The translations under genes were made by a program, and so were the position numbers. The notes beneath the pieces were generated by a model. That model was not told the DNA's origin. It did not search any database and saw only the letters and a list, made by a program, of their open reading frames with translations. 64,000 nucleotides of DNA from Thermocatellispora tengchongensis (GTDB taxonomy: Bacteria > Actinomycetota > Actinomycetes > Streptosporangiales > Streptosporangiaceae). The stretch's first letter is position 1. Every line of letters starts with the position of its first letter. The stretch covers positions 310,001-374,000 of the forward strand of contig NZ_JACHGN010000003.1 of the NCBI RefSeq assembly GCF_014202315.1, in the 5' to 3' direction. Of this stretch, positions 17,001-25,208 are shown piece after piece.

Positions 17001-17045
17001 TCGGCCCGGCTCAGGCTCGGCCCGGCTCGGGCTCGGCCCGTCCCA
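16983..17045. repeat. tandem GGCTCGGGCTCGGCCC-type repeat
   Basis: Three to four imperfect copies of an 18-bp unit (CGGCCCGGCTCGGGCTCGG with one CAGG variant) lie at the end of the decayed gene. The remaining DNA to 17158 is GC-rich and shows no gene I can support. Confidence 0.65.
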
Positions 17046-17158
17046 TCGGCAGGCGCCGTCACCCCCGTGCCGGAGGCCGGCCCGCCCGGCATGGCCCGAC
17101 TGCGGGACGCCGCACAGTCGCTACGCCGGCCCGCTCCGCTCCTCCTGATCCCACGCCG

Positions 17159-18040
17159 TCACAGGACGTTGAGGGCGCCGCTGCGGAAGGGGGCGACGGT
17201 GACCTCGGCGGCGGGGAAGCCGGCCTGGCGGACGGCCTCGGTCAGGCCGGGGAGGGCGGCCACGGGGGCGGTGCGGTCGGGGTCCACCTCGACGCGGACG
17301 CTGTCGCCGAGGTCGCGGACGCGCAGGTCGGTGACCGGGAGCGCCGACTCGGCCAGGAGGGTGCGCACGACGCGCTCGGCGGCCTCGATGCGGTGCAGGC
17401 GCACGGAGGTGACCTCGACGCCGTACGCGATCCGGCTGGCCAGGCAGGGGGCGGCGGGCTTGTCCCAGGTGGACAGGCCCCACTCGCGGCTCACCCGGCG
17501 GACCTGCGCCTTGGTGAAGCCCTCCTCACGCAACGGGGCGAGGACGCCGCGCTCGTCGGCGGCGCGGATGCCGGGGCGGAAGGGGTCGCGGGCGTCGTCG
17601 GCGTTGGTGCCGGTGGCCACGTGGGCGAAGCCGTGCTCGGCGGCGATGCGGCCGATGACGTCCAGCACCTCCGACTTGCAGAAGTAGCAGCGGCTGCGGC
17701 CGTTGGCGCGGTAGCCGGGGCTGGCCAGCTCGTTGGTGCGGGGCAGCAGGTGGCGCACGCCCTGGCCGGCGGCGAAGCGGGCCGCGGCGCTGAGTTCGGC
17801 CACGGCCAGGCTCTCGGAGACGGCGGTGACGGCGAGGACCCGGGCGGGGCCGAGCGCGCGTACGGCGGCGGCCAGCACGAAGGCGGAGTCGGCGCCGCCG
17901 GAGAAGGCGACCGCGAGCGAGCCGAGGGCGGACAGGCGGCCGAGGAGGGAGTCGATGTCGCCGGTGAGGTCGCCGGTGAGGTCGCCGTTGAGGTCGCCGG
18001 TGAAGTCGCCGGTGATGGTGTCCTGGGTGGGGGTCGTCAT
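17159..18040 (-). CDS. larE: ATP-dependent sacrificial sulfur transferase LarE
   Basis: A 293-residue PP-loop enzyme that adenylylates and thiolates the pyridinium-dicarboxylate precursor of the nickel-pincer nucleotide, giving up sulfur from its own cysteine. The PP-loop is SGGADS at 47-52. Cys199 in AAPCLASRIAYG matches the sacrificial Cys176 of the Lactobacillus plantarum enzyme, so the single-use sulfur route is likely. Cys118 and Cys121 (CYFC) are also conserved in the family. The N-terminus carries an unusual tandem GDL repeat (residues 11-29). ATG 18040 overlaps the larC stop by 4 bp. It is the last gene of the lar/fucose minus-strand operon. Confidence 0.93.
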   Translation of the reverse strand: MTTPTQDTITGDFTGDLNGDLTGDLTGDIDSLLGRLSALGSLAVAFSGGADSAFVLAAAVRALGPARVLAVTAVSESLAVAELSAAARFAAGQGVRHLLPRTNELASPGYRANGRSRCYFCKSEVLDVIGRIAAEHGFAHVATGTNADDARDPFRPGIRAADERGVLAPLREEGFTKAQVRRVSREWGLSTWDKPAAPCLASRIAYGVEVTSVRLHRIEAAERVVRTLLAESALPVTDLRVRDLGDSVRVEVDPDRTAPVAALPGLTEAVRQAGFPAAEVTVAPFRSGALNVL

Positions 18041-19212
18041 GGCGGGCTCCCGTCTTGGTGCGGTTGCGGGGATGCCAGGCGGCGGGCGCGCTCGGCCGCC
18101 TCACGGAGGGGGATGCCGAGGGCGGTGGCCGCCGCCACGAGGTCGTCGTGCTCTGGCTTGGCCGCGTACGGGCCGTGTTTGACGCGTACGCGGTGGCCGT
18201 CCAGGTCCACTTCGGTGGTGTGGCGGGGCAGGGCGGTGCGGCGGACGGTGGTGCGGCGGACGCCGAGCGCGCCGGTCTCGGCGAGCACCAGGTCCCGTAC
18301 GGCGGTCTCGGCCTCGGGGCGGCACAGGACGTGCAGGACGGCGGCCGGGCGGCCCTTCTTCATGGTGGCGGGCGTGACCCAGGCGTCCAGCGCCCCCTGG
18401 GCCAGGGCGCGGGCGATGACGTGGCCGAGCAGCTCGCCGGTGACGTCGTCGAGGTTGGTCTCCAGGAGGTGGAGGGTTTCGGCCGCGGGGCCGTCCGGCT
18501 CGCGGCCGAGGGTGACGGCCACGACGTTGGGGCGGTCGGGCAGGACCCGGGTGCCCGTGCCGTACCCGGTGGCGGTCAGGGTCATCTCCGGCGGCGGATC
18601 GTAGCGGGCCTCCAGGGCGAGCAGCAGGGCGGCGCCGGTGGGGGTCACGGTCTCGCCGGCGAGGTCGCTGCCCGCGACCGTGGCCCCGGCGCGGGCGAGC
18701 AGGGCGGCGGTGGCGGGGGCGGGCACGGGGAGCAGGCCGTGCCGCGTGCGTACGGAGCCGGTGCCGAGGGGAAGCGGGGCGCAGTGGACCGCGGTCGCGC
18801 CCAGGGCGTGCAGCGCGGCGGCGACGCCCACGATGTCCACCACGGCGTCGTGGCCGCCCAGCTCGTGCAGGTGCACCCGGGCCGGGTCCTCGCCGTGCAG
18901 GCGTCCCTCGGTCTCGGCGATGGCGCGCAGCGCGGCGGTGGCGACGGCGGCGACCGGGGCGGGCTCGGCGCGTGCGGCCAGGGCGATGACCTCGGCGGCC
19001 GAGCGCGCCGTGGCGGTGTCGCTGACCCGTACGACGGCGCGGGTGGCGGCCAGCCCGTGCGTGACGACGGGTTCGGCGGTCAGCTCCCAGCCGGTGAGCC
19101 CGGTGGCGGCGACCGAGGCCCGGACGGCGTCCAGGGGCGCGCCCGCGCCGATGAGCGCGCCGAGCAGCATGTCGCCCGCGAGCCCGGTGAAGGGGGTGAT
19201 CCAGCAGATCAC
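18037..19212 (-). CDS. larC: nickel insertion protein LarC (single fused ORF)
   Basis: A 391-residue protein matching LarC, which uses CTP hydrolysis to place nickel into the pincer cofactor. Landmarks: WITPFTGLAGDMLLGALIGA at the N-terminus, HLHELGGHDAVVDIVG, ETVTPTGAALL, HLLETNLDDVTGELLGHVIA and WVTPATMKKGRPA. In L. plantarum the protein is split as larC1/larC2 and joined by programmed frameshifting; here it is one continuous frame. GTG 19212 overlaps the larB stop (GTGA) and its own stop overlaps larE. A small His-containing stretch (HLHELGGHD) is where metal handling is expected. Confidence 0.93.
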   Translation of the reverse strand: MICWITPFTGLAGDMLLGALIGAGAPLDAVRASVAATGLTGWELTAEPVVTHGLAATRAVVRVSDTATARSAAEVIALAARAEPAPVAAVATAALRAIAETEGRLHGEDPARVHLHELGGHDAVVDIVGVAAALHALGATAVHCAPLPLGTGSVRTRHGLLPVPAPATAALLARAGATVAGSDLAGETVTPTGAALLLALEARYDPPPEMTLTATGYGTGTRVLPDRPNVVAVTLGREPDGPAAETLHLLETNLDDVTGELLGHVIARALAQGALDAWVTPATMKKGRPAAVLHVLCRPEAETAVRDLVLAETGALGVRRTTVRRTALPRHTTEVDLDGHRVRVKHGPYAAKPEHDDLVAAATALGIPLREAAERARRLASPQPHQDGSPP

Positions 19213-19889
19213 GGTGTCTTCCGGGCGACCTGGGCCAGCCGGTGCGCGGCCATGGCGGCGGAGAAGCCGGAGTCGATGTTGACCACGGTGATCCCGGCGG
19301 CGCAGGAGGTGAGCATGGCCAGCAGGGCGGTGACGCCCTCCAGGGCCGCGCCGTACCCGGTGGAGGTGGGCACGGCGATCACCGGCGCGGCGACGAGGCC
19401 GCCGACGGCGCTGGCGAGCGCGCCCTCCATGCCCGCCACGACGATCACGGCGTCGGCGGCGCGCAGCCGCTCGGCCTCGGCGAGCAGCCGGTGCAGCCCG
19501 GCCACGCCGATGTCGGGCACGGACGTGACGGTCATGCCGAGGACGCGGGCCACCGCCTCGGCCTCGGCGGCCACGGGGCCGTCGGAGGTGCCGGCGGTCG
19601 CGACGGCGACGTGGAAGCCGGTCGGGGGCGCGGGCCGCCAGGCGAGCAGCCGCCCGTCGGCGTGGTAGGCGCCCTCGGGCACCTGGGCGAGCACGGCGGG
19701 GGCGTCCTGCGGCGCGACCCGGGTGACCAGGACCGGCCCGGCCGAGCGGTCCAGGAGGGCGGCGGCGATGCCGACGATCTGCTCGCGGGTCTTGCCGGGC
19801 CCGTAGACGATCTCGGGGACGCCCTGCCTGGCCTCGCGGTCCAGGTCGAGCCGGGCGTACCCGAGGTCCAGCACTCCGTCGCCGTTCAT
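19209..19889 (-). CDS. larB: nicotinate dinucleotide carboxylase/hydrolase LarB
   Basis: A 226-residue protein whose C-terminal two thirds have the PurE-like AIR carboxylase fold: VAVATAGTSDGPVAAEAEAV, DIGVAGLHRLL and AVIVVAGMEGALASAVGGLV. The N-terminus has the LarB segment GVPEIVYGPGKTREQIVGIA. LarB carboxylates nicotinic acid adenine dinucleotide and cleaves it, the first step of nickel-pincer nucleotide synthesis. ATG 19889 overlaps the larA stop by 4 bp (ATGA). The long frame upstream of this ATG is antisense-free but lies inside larA in another frame and is not used. Confidence 0.93.
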   Translation of the reverse strand: MNGDGVLDLGYARLDLDREARQGVPEIVYGPGKTREQIVGIAAALLDRSAGPVLVTRVAPQDAPAVLAQVPEGAYHADGRLLAWRPAPPTGFHVAVATAGTSDGPVAAEAEAVARVLGMTVTSVPDIGVAGLHRLLAEAERLRAADAVIVVAGMEGALASAVGGLVAAPVIAVPTSTGYGAALEGVTALLAMLTSCAAGITVVNIDSGFSAAMAAHRLAQVARKTP

Positions 19890-21163
19890 GCGCGCGCGGC
19901 CAGGTAGGGGATGGTCTGGGGGCCCTCGGGCAGCACGCAGACGCGGGCGCCGGGGCCGGCGGCGGCCAGGGCCTCGGCGACGGTGGCGGAGACGTCGGCG
20001 GTCTGCTCCAGGTGCGCGGCGGCGAGGTCGTCGTCGCCGAGGTATCCCGTGTGCATGATCACCCGGGCGCCGTCCTGGACGCGGGCCTGGATCTGCACCT
20101 GCCACTGGTCGGGCACGGTGTGCGGGCGGGCCGCGATCTCCTCCAGCAGCGCGCGCGGCGACGGCGCGGAGGCCAGCACCTCGCGGTAGGAGCCGTGGTC
20201 GGGGAAGCCGTCGCGGCACTCGGCCGCGCACACGATGACCCCGCCCGGTTTCACCACCTGGTACGCCGCGGACATCCCCTTGACGGCCTGGTACAGGTTC
20301 TGGTCCAGGGGGTAGCCGGAGTTGGTGGTGACGACCACGTCGAAGGGGGCGTCCACCTCGCGCATCGCCACGGCCCGCGCGGCGGAGGTGGCGGCGGCGT
20401 GCATGGCGAGGATGTCGCCGCCGAAGGCGGCCACGATGTCCTTGTCGCGGTTGAGGATGACGTCCAGGGCGAAGGTGACGCCGGTGCCGGCCGCGATGGC
20501 GCGCACGTCGTCGTGGACGGGGTTGCCCTCGATGACGCCCCAGGTGGCCGAGGGGTGGCCGATGCGGGCGGCGTCGTGCAGGGTGAGCACGGTCTCCAGC
20601 GCGGCCAGGCCGGGCGCGACCAGTTTGGGGCCGCCGGAGAACCCGGCGAAGAAGTGCGGCTCGACGAACCCGGTGGTGATGCGCACGTCGGCCCGCACCC
20701 ACTCGGTGTTCAGCCACACCGGCACGTCCGCGCCGTAGGTGCCCAGGTAGGTCAGCGTGGACCGGTCGCGGGCGTCGTGGTTGACGATGCGCACCGACTC
20801 GACCACCCGGTCGCCGAACATGGCGCGCAGCTCGGCCTCGGTGTTGCCCCGGTGGGTACCGGTGGCGACCAGGATCGTCACGTCGGACGGGTCGATGACG
20901 CCGTCCAGCTCCTCCAGGATCGCCGGGATCATCAGGTGGCGCGGCTGGGGCCGGGTGCCGTCGCAGGCGGAGATGGCCACGGTCTGGCCCTTGCGCACCC
21001 GCTCGCGCAGCGGCGGGCCGGCGACCGGGTCGCGCAGCGCGGCCCGCAGGGCGGCCATCTGGTCGGGGGCCGCGTCGTGGTGCACCGGCGCGACCACGGT
21101 GGCCGCGTCGTCGGGCACCTCGATGTCCAGCCCGTCCTCGCCGTACGCCAGGCGCACCTTCAC
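19886..21163 (-). CDS. larA: nickel-pincer-dependent 2-hydroxyacid racemase, LarA family
   Basis: A 425-residue LarA/DUF2088 protein. LarA racemises lactate by hydride transfer to a covalently bound nickel-pincer nucleotide. Family landmarks are present: SACDGTRPQPRHLMIP, VATGTHRGNT (His), GFVEPHFFAGFSGGPKLVAP (His and the cofactor-binding Lys) and LTLHDAARIGHPSATWG (His). GTG 21163 has GGAGG 7 nt upstream and overlaps the preceding stop. Only the genomic setting speaks to substrate: it sits between an L-fucose-dehydrogenase-like gene and the cofactor genes, and the fucose pathway makes L-lactate. Other short 2-hydroxyacids are possible, since LarA homologues are known with different substrates. 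Confidence 0.9.
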   Translation of the reverse strand: MKVRLAYGEDGLDIEVPDDAATVVAPVHHDAAPDQMAALRAALRDPVAGPPLRERVRKGQTVAISACDGTRPQPRHLMIPAILEELDGVIDPSDVTILVATGTHRGNTEAELRAMFGDRVVESVRIVNHDARDRSTLTYLGTYGADVPVWLNTEWVRADVRITTGFVEPHFFAGFSGGPKLVAPGLAALETVLTLHDAARIGHPSATWGVIEGNPVHDDVRAIAAGTGVTFALDVILNRDKDIVAAFGGDILAMHAAATSAARAVAMREVDAPFDVVVTTNSGYPLDQNLYQAVKGMSAAYQVVKPGGVIVCAAECRDGFPDHGSYREVLASAPSPRALLEEIAARPHTVPDQWQVQIQARVQDGARVIMHTGYLGDDDLAAAHLEQTADVSATVAEALAAAGPGARVCVLPEGPQTIPYLAARA

Positions 21164-22128
21164 CGTTCCGCCTCCTCGTCGAGTTCCGCCCACAGCTCCG
21201 CCGGGATGGGGGTCGCGGCGAGCGCGATGTCGTCGGCGACCTCCTGCGGGGTGCGGGCCCCGACCACGACGCCGGTGACGGCCGGGTGCCGCAGTGGGAA
21301 GTTCAGCGCGGCGGCGGCCAGCGGCACGCCGTACGCGGCGCAGCGCTCCGCCATCCACCGGGCGCGGCGCAGGATCGGCTCGGGGGCGGGCGCGTAGTCG
21401 TAGTGGGCGCCCTCGCCGGGGTCGGCGAGCACGCCGCTGTTGAACACCCCGGCGACGAGCACGGCGACCCCGCGCTGCGCGCACAGCGGCAGCAGGTCGC
21501 GGGCCGCGCCGCGGTCGAGCAGGCTGTAGCGCCCGGCGACCATCACGCAGTCCACGTCGGTCTCGGCGACGAAGCGGCACAGCATGGCGGTCTGGTTCAT
21601 GCCCGCGCCGATCGCCTTGACCGCGCCTTCCTCGCGCAGCTTGGCCAGCGCGGGGAACGCCTCGCCGGCGGCCTGCTCCCAGTGGTCGTCGGGGTCGTGG
21701 ATGAGCAGGATGTCGAAGGAGTCGAGCCCGGTGCGCTCCAGGCTCTCGGCCACCGAGCGGTAGACGCCCTCGAAGCTGTAGTCGCGGCGGCGTACGAGGG
21801 GGGCGGCGCCGTCGAAGCCCTCGGCACCGGGCTCGCCCCGCCCCGGCACCAGGAGCCGGCCCACCTTGGTGGACACCACGACCTCGCGCCGCTCGGCCGG
21901 GGGCAGCCCGGTGAGGTACGCCCCCAGGCGGCGCTCGGCGAGCCCGGCGCCGTAGTGGGGCGCGGTGTCGAAGTAGGAGATGCCGGCCGCGCGGGCGGCG
22001 TCGAGCGTGGCGGCGGCGGTGTCCTCCTCGACGGCGGTGAACAGGCCGCCAAGGGGGGCCGTGCCCAGCCCGATCCGGGAGACCGTCACGCCGGTCCGCC
22101 CCAGCGGCACCCGCTCGATCCCGTTCAT
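21160..22128 (-). CDS. aldo/keto reductase, L-fucose (D-threo-aldose) 1-dehydrogenase-like
   Basis: A 322-residue AKR barrel. The catalytic tetrad is readable: Asp and Tyr in SYFDTAPHYGAG, Lys in VVVSTKVGRLL and His in LLIHDPDDHW. The N-terminus (RVPLGRTGVTVSRIGLGTAP) and NSGVLADP segment fit the D-threo-aldose 1-dehydrogenase branch, which oxidises L-fucose to L-fuconolactone with NAD(P)+. Genes for fuconate dehydratase, ketodeoxyfuconate dehydrogenase and fucosidase are nearby, giving the same conclusion. ATG 22128 has GGGGAGGAAGG directly upstream and overlaps the regulator stop by 4 bp. Its stop overlaps larA. Confidence 0.88.
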   Translation of the reverse strand: MNGIERVPLGRTGVTVSRIGLGTAPLGGLFTAVEEDTAAATLDAARAAGISYFDTAPHYGAGLAERRLGAYLTGLPPAERREVVVSTKVGRLLVPGRGEPGAEGFDGAAPLVRRRDYSFEGVYRSVAESLERTGLDSFDILLIHDPDDHWEQAAGEAFPALAKLREEGAVKAIGAGMNQTAMLCRFVAETDVDCVMVAGRYSLLDRGAARDLLPLCAQRGVAVLVAGVFNSGVLADPGEGAHYDYAPAPEPILRRARWMAERCAAYGVPLAAAALNFPLRHPAVTGVVVGARTPQEVADDIALAATPIPAELWAELDEEAER

Positions 22129-22844
22129 CCTTCCTCCCCGTCCACGTGGCCCAGCACCGAGCGCAGCCAGGTCTCGGTGGTGGAGACGTGGATCAGGGCG
22201 GCGGCCTGGGCCAGGGTGGCGTCACGGGCGAGCAGGGCCTCGTAGATGGCCTCGTGCTCGGCCACGGTCTTGTGTGAGGCGTTGGCCTCCACCGTGCCGC
22301 GCCACACGCGCATCCGCAGGGTCCGGCTGGAGATGCCGTCGAGCAGCGTGGACAGCGTCTCGTTGCCGGTCGCGGAGACCACCGCGCGGTGGAAGGCGGC
22401 GTCGAACCGGTTGAGCTTCTCTATGTCGTCGCTGGCCGCGCGCATCGCCTCAAGGTGCTCGCCCACCTCGGCGAGCTGTTCGTCGGTGATGCGGGTGGCG
22501 GCCAGGCCGGTGGCGACCGGCTCGAACAGCCGCCGCACCTCGACGATCTCCAGGAGCGTGTCGTCCTGGAGCAGTTCCACGGCCAGGCCCAGCCCTTCCA
22601 GCAGCAGCCGGGGCTCCAGGCTGGTGACGTACGTGCCGTCGCCGCGGCGCACGTCGAGCACCCTGGCCACGACCAGGGCCTTGACCGCCTCGCGCAGCGG
22701 GTTTCTGGACACGCCGAGCTGGGCGGCGAGCTGCGGCTCCGGCGGGAGCCGTGATCCGGGGGGCAGCTCACCGGACTGGATGAGCCTGCGGATGCGAAGG
22801 ATCGCCTCGTCGGTCAGGGACACGATCCGCAACATAACAGACAT
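22125..22844 (-). CDS. FadR-type GntR transcriptional regulator (fucose/lactate regulon)
   Basis: A 239-residue GntR protein of the FadR subfamily. The winged HTH covers about 10-75 (LIQSGELPPGSRLPPEPQLA, LGVSRNPLREAVKALV, RRGDGTYV). The C-terminal all-helical FCD domain (about 95-230) has metal-ligand candidates Asp and His in FDAAFHRAVV and His in the EHEAIYEALL region. It is the first gene of the minus-strand operon and faces fuconate dehydratase. One ACATCCCATGT palindrome overlaps its own start codon, so it is probably autoregulated. ATG 22844 is used; ATG 22832 (MLR) is an alternative. Likely effectors are a fuconate-pathway acid or lactate, by family habit. Confidence 0.9.
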   Translation of the reverse strand: MSVMLRIVSLTDEAILRIRRLIQSGELPPGSRLPPEPQLAAQLGVSRNPLREAVKALVVARVLDVRRGDGTYVTSLEPRLLLEGLGLAVELLQDDTLLEIVEVRRLFEPVATGLAATRITDEQLAEVGEHLEAMRAASDDIEKLNRFDAAFHRAVVSATGNETLSTLLDGISSRTLRMRVWRGTVEANASHKTVAEHEAIYEALLARDATLAQAAALIHVSTTETWLRSVLGHVDGEEG

Positions 22845-22851
22845 CCCATGT
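22841..22851. promoter_or_regulatory. operator candidate 1, over the regulator start codon
   Basis: ACAT-CCC-ATGT, an 11-bp palindrome whose left end is the regulator start codon. The same 14-bp context (GACATCCCATGTTC) recurs at 23013-23026. Binding here would block translation start or transcription of the minus-strand operon. Confidence 0.6.
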
Positions 22852-22892
22852 TCTCGGGAGAGGTGCCAGACGTTCGTTCTGGCGGATCATGA

Positions 22893-22907
22893 AGACATGG
22901 GCTGTCT
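22893..22907. promoter_or_regulatory. operator candidate 2, mid-intergenic
   Basis: AGACA-TGGGC-TGTCT is a perfect 5-bp inverted repeat sharing the AGACAT half-site of the other two sites. Just left of it GCCAGA (22865-22870) and TCTGGC (22878-22883) form another inverted repeat. Both lie between the divergent promoters. Confidence 0.45.
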
Positions 22908-23013
22908 ACGCCCGTACAGGCCCGACGAGATGCGGTAAGGCGGTGTCTCTTGGGTGGTTTGCGGGTTTTTTCGTGGGAGGTCTAGACAGCGGACCTCTAA
23001 CCGGCATACAAAG

Positions 23014-23024
23014 ACATCCCATGT
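23014..23024. promoter_or_regulatory. operator candidate 3, upstream of fuconate dehydratase
   Basis: A second exact ACAT-CCC-ATGT, inside the repeated 14-bp string at 23013-23026, about 95 bp before the fuconate dehydratase start. Two identical sites flanking one divergent region next to a FadR-type gene suggest one regulator for both arms. Confidence 0.6.
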
Positions 23025-23120
23025 TCACGTCGTGAAGGTTGCTTCACTTACCGGAAACATCCAACTGACGATCCCAAGGGGGTTCCAGGCCGTGCGCAAC
23101 GACCACGCCGGAAGAGGCCG

Positions 23121-24440
23121 GTGGACGTGACCGACCTGATCATCGACGTCGAAGCCCACGACATCCGCTTCCCGACCTCGCGTCACCTCGACGGGTCCGA
23201 CGCCATGAACCCCGAGCCCGACTACTCCGCCGCGTACGTGATCGTGCGCACCAGCGGCGGCCAGGAGGGGCACGGGCTGGCGTTCACCGTGGGGCGCGGC
23301 AACGAGATCGAGGTCGCCGCGATCCGGTCGCTGGCGCCCATGGTGACCGGCCTGCCGGTGGATGACGTGCTGGGCGACCTCGGGGGCGTCTCCCGCCGGC
23401 TCATCGGCGACAGCCAGATCCGCTGGCTCGGCCCGGAGAAGGGCGTCATCCACATGGCGGCCGGGGCCGTGCTGAACGCGCTGTGGGACCTGCGGGCCCG
23501 CCGCGCCGGCAAGCCGCTGTGGCTGCTGCTGGCCGAGCTGTCGCCCGAGGAGCTGGCCGACGTCGTCGACTTCCGCTACATCGAGGACGCGCTCACCCGC
23601 GAGGAGGCCGTCGCCCTGCTCAAGCGGGCCGAGCCGGGCCGCGCCGAGCGGATCGCCCACCTGAAGGCGCACGGCTACCCCGCCTACACCACCACCCCGG
23701 GCTGGCTCGGCTACACCGACGACAAGCTGGTGCGCCTGGCCAAGGAGGCCGTCGCCGACGGCTTCACCCAGATCAAGCTGAAGGTCGGCGCCGACCTCGG
23801 CGACGACGTGCGCCGCATGCGGCTGGCCCGCGAGGCCGTCGGCCCCGACGTGCGCATCGCCGTGGACGCCAACCAGGCGTGGAGCGTCGGCCAGGCCGTC
23901 TCCTGGATGGAGCCGCTGGCCGAGTTCGAGCCGTACTGGATCGAGGAGCCCACCTCGCCCGACGACGTGCTCGGCCACGCCGCCATCCGCGAGCGGGTCG
24001 CGCCGATCAAGGTGGCCACCGGCGAGCACACCCACAACCGGGTGATGTTCAAGCAGTTCCTCCAGGCGGGCGGGCTGGACATCCTCCAGCTCGACGCCAC
24101 CCGCGTCGCCGGTGTGAACGAGAACATCGCCATCCTGCTGCTCGCCGCCAAGTTCGGGGTGCCGGTCTGCCCGCACGCCGGCGGCGTCGGGCTGTGCGAG
24201 ATGGTGCAGCACCTCGCGATGTTCGACTACGTGGCCGTCTCCGGGTCCATGGAGGACCGGGTGATCGAGTACGTGGACCACCTGCACGAGCACTTCACCG
24301 ACCCGGTGCGGATCAGGAACGGCCGCTACCTGGCCCCCGAGCTGCCCGGCGCCGGCGCCGAGATCCACCCCGCCTCGCGCGCCGCGTTCGCCTACCCCGA
24401 CGGCCCCGAATGGGCGACCCCCGTGGCGGAGGCCGTGTGA
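23121..24440 (+). CDS. L-fuconate dehydratase (enolase superfamily)
   Basis: A 439-residue enolase-superfamily enzyme closely matching L-fuconate dehydratases, which convert L-fuconate to 2-keto-3-deoxy-L-fuconate. Typical landmarks: [13 protein letters not shown] near residue 190, the KxK catalytic pair in QIKLKVG near 219-221, metal ligands in VDANQAW and IEEPTSPDD, and the C-terminal catalytic His region [17 protein letters not shown]. The family length (about 440) fits. GTG 23121 follows GGAAGAGG closely; GTG 23127 has better spacing. First gene of the plus-strand fucose operon, with the SDR gene starting in its stop codon. Confidence 0.92.
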   Translation: MDVTDLIIDVEAHDIRFPTSRHLDGSDAMNPEPDYSAAYVIVRTSGGQEGHGLAFTVGRGNEIEVAAIRSLAPMVTGLPVDDVLGDLGGVSRRLIGDSQIRWLGPEKGVIHMAAGAVLNALWDLRARRAGKPLWLLLAELSPEELADVVDFRYIEDALTREEAVALLKRAEPGRAERIAHLKAHGYPAYTTTPGWLGYTDDKLVRLAKEAVADGFTQIKLKVGADLGDDVRRMRLAREAVGPDVRIAVDANQAWSVGQAVSWMEPLAEFEPYWIEEPTSPDDVLGHAAIRERVAPIKVATGEHTHNRVMFKQFLQAGGLDILQLDATRVAGVNENIAILLLAAKFGVPVCPHAGGVGLCEMVQHLAMFDYVAVSGSMEDRVIEYVDHLHEHFTDPVRIRNGRYLAPELPGAGAEIHPASRAAFAYPDGPEWATPVAEAV

Positions 24441-25183
24441 TGAGCGAGTTCTCCGGGCTGCGCGCCCTGGTGACCGGCGGCGCCTCCGGCATCGGCCTGG
24501 CCGCCGCCACCCTGCTCGCCGAACGCGGCGCGCGGGTGGCCTGCCTCGACCTGGACCCGGCCGTGCCCGAGCCGCTGCTCGGCCTGAAGGCCGACGTCAC
24601 CGACGACGCGTCCGTACGAGCGGCGGTCGCCGAGGCCGCCGAGCGCCTGGGCGGCCTGGACATCCTGGTCAACAACGCCGGGATCGGCGCCCAGGGCGGC
24701 GTCGAGGACAACCCCGACGAGGAGTGGCGGCGGGTGTTCGACGTCAACGTCTTCGGCCTGGTCCGGGTCACCCGGGCCGCGCTGCCGCACCTGCGCGCCT
24801 CGCGGGCCGCGGCCATCGTCAACACCTGCTCCATCGCCGCGACCGCCGGGCTGCCCCAGCGGGCGCTGTACTCCTCCACCAAGGGCGCCGTACTGGCCCT
24901 GACCCGCGCCATGGCCGCCGACCTGATCGGCGACGGCGTCCGCGTCAACTGCGTCAACCCGGGCACCGCCGACACCCCGTGGGTGGGCCGGCTGCTCGAC
25001 GACGCCGCCGACCCCGCCGCCGAGCGGGCCGCCCTGGAGGCCAGGCAGCCCATGGGCCGCCTGGTGTCGGCCGAGGAGGTCGCCGCGGCCATCGCCTACC
25101 TGGCGAGCCCTCTCGCCGGCGCGACCACCGGCACCGACCTCGCCGTGGACGGCGGCATGCACGGCCTGCGCCTGCGCAGGTGA
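24440..25183 (+). CDS. SDR oxidoreductase, 2-keto-3-deoxy-L-fuconate dehydrogenase-like
   Basis: A 247-residue classical short-chain dehydrogenase. Cofactor motif VTGGASGIGLAAA, NNAGIG, catalytic Ser in NTCSIAATAG and YxxxK as YSSTKGAV. In the non-phosphorylating fucose pathway this step oxidises 2-keto-3-deoxy-L-fuconate to the 2,4-diketo acid with NAD+. The gene starts at ATG 24440, sharing one base with the dehydratase stop; GGAGG is 7 nt upstream. The assignment rests on position as much as on sequence, since SDR substrate cannot be read from motifs. A diketo-acid hydrolase and a fuconolactonase, needed to complete the route, are not in the window. Confidence 0.85.
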   Translation: MSEFSGLRALVTGGASGIGLAAATLLAERGARVACLDLDPAVPEPLLGLKADVTDDASVRAAVAEAAERLGGLDILVNNAGIGAQGGVEDNPDEEWRRVFDVNVFGLVRVTRAALPHLRASRAAAIVNTCSIAATAGLPQRALYSSTKGAVLALTRAMAADLIGDGVRVNCVNPGTADTPWVGRLLDDAADPAAERAALEARQPMGRLVSAEEVAAAIAYLASPLAGATTGTDLAVDGGMHGLRLRR

Positions 25184-25208
25184 CACCCCCCTCCGAAAGG
25201 GAACCCCC

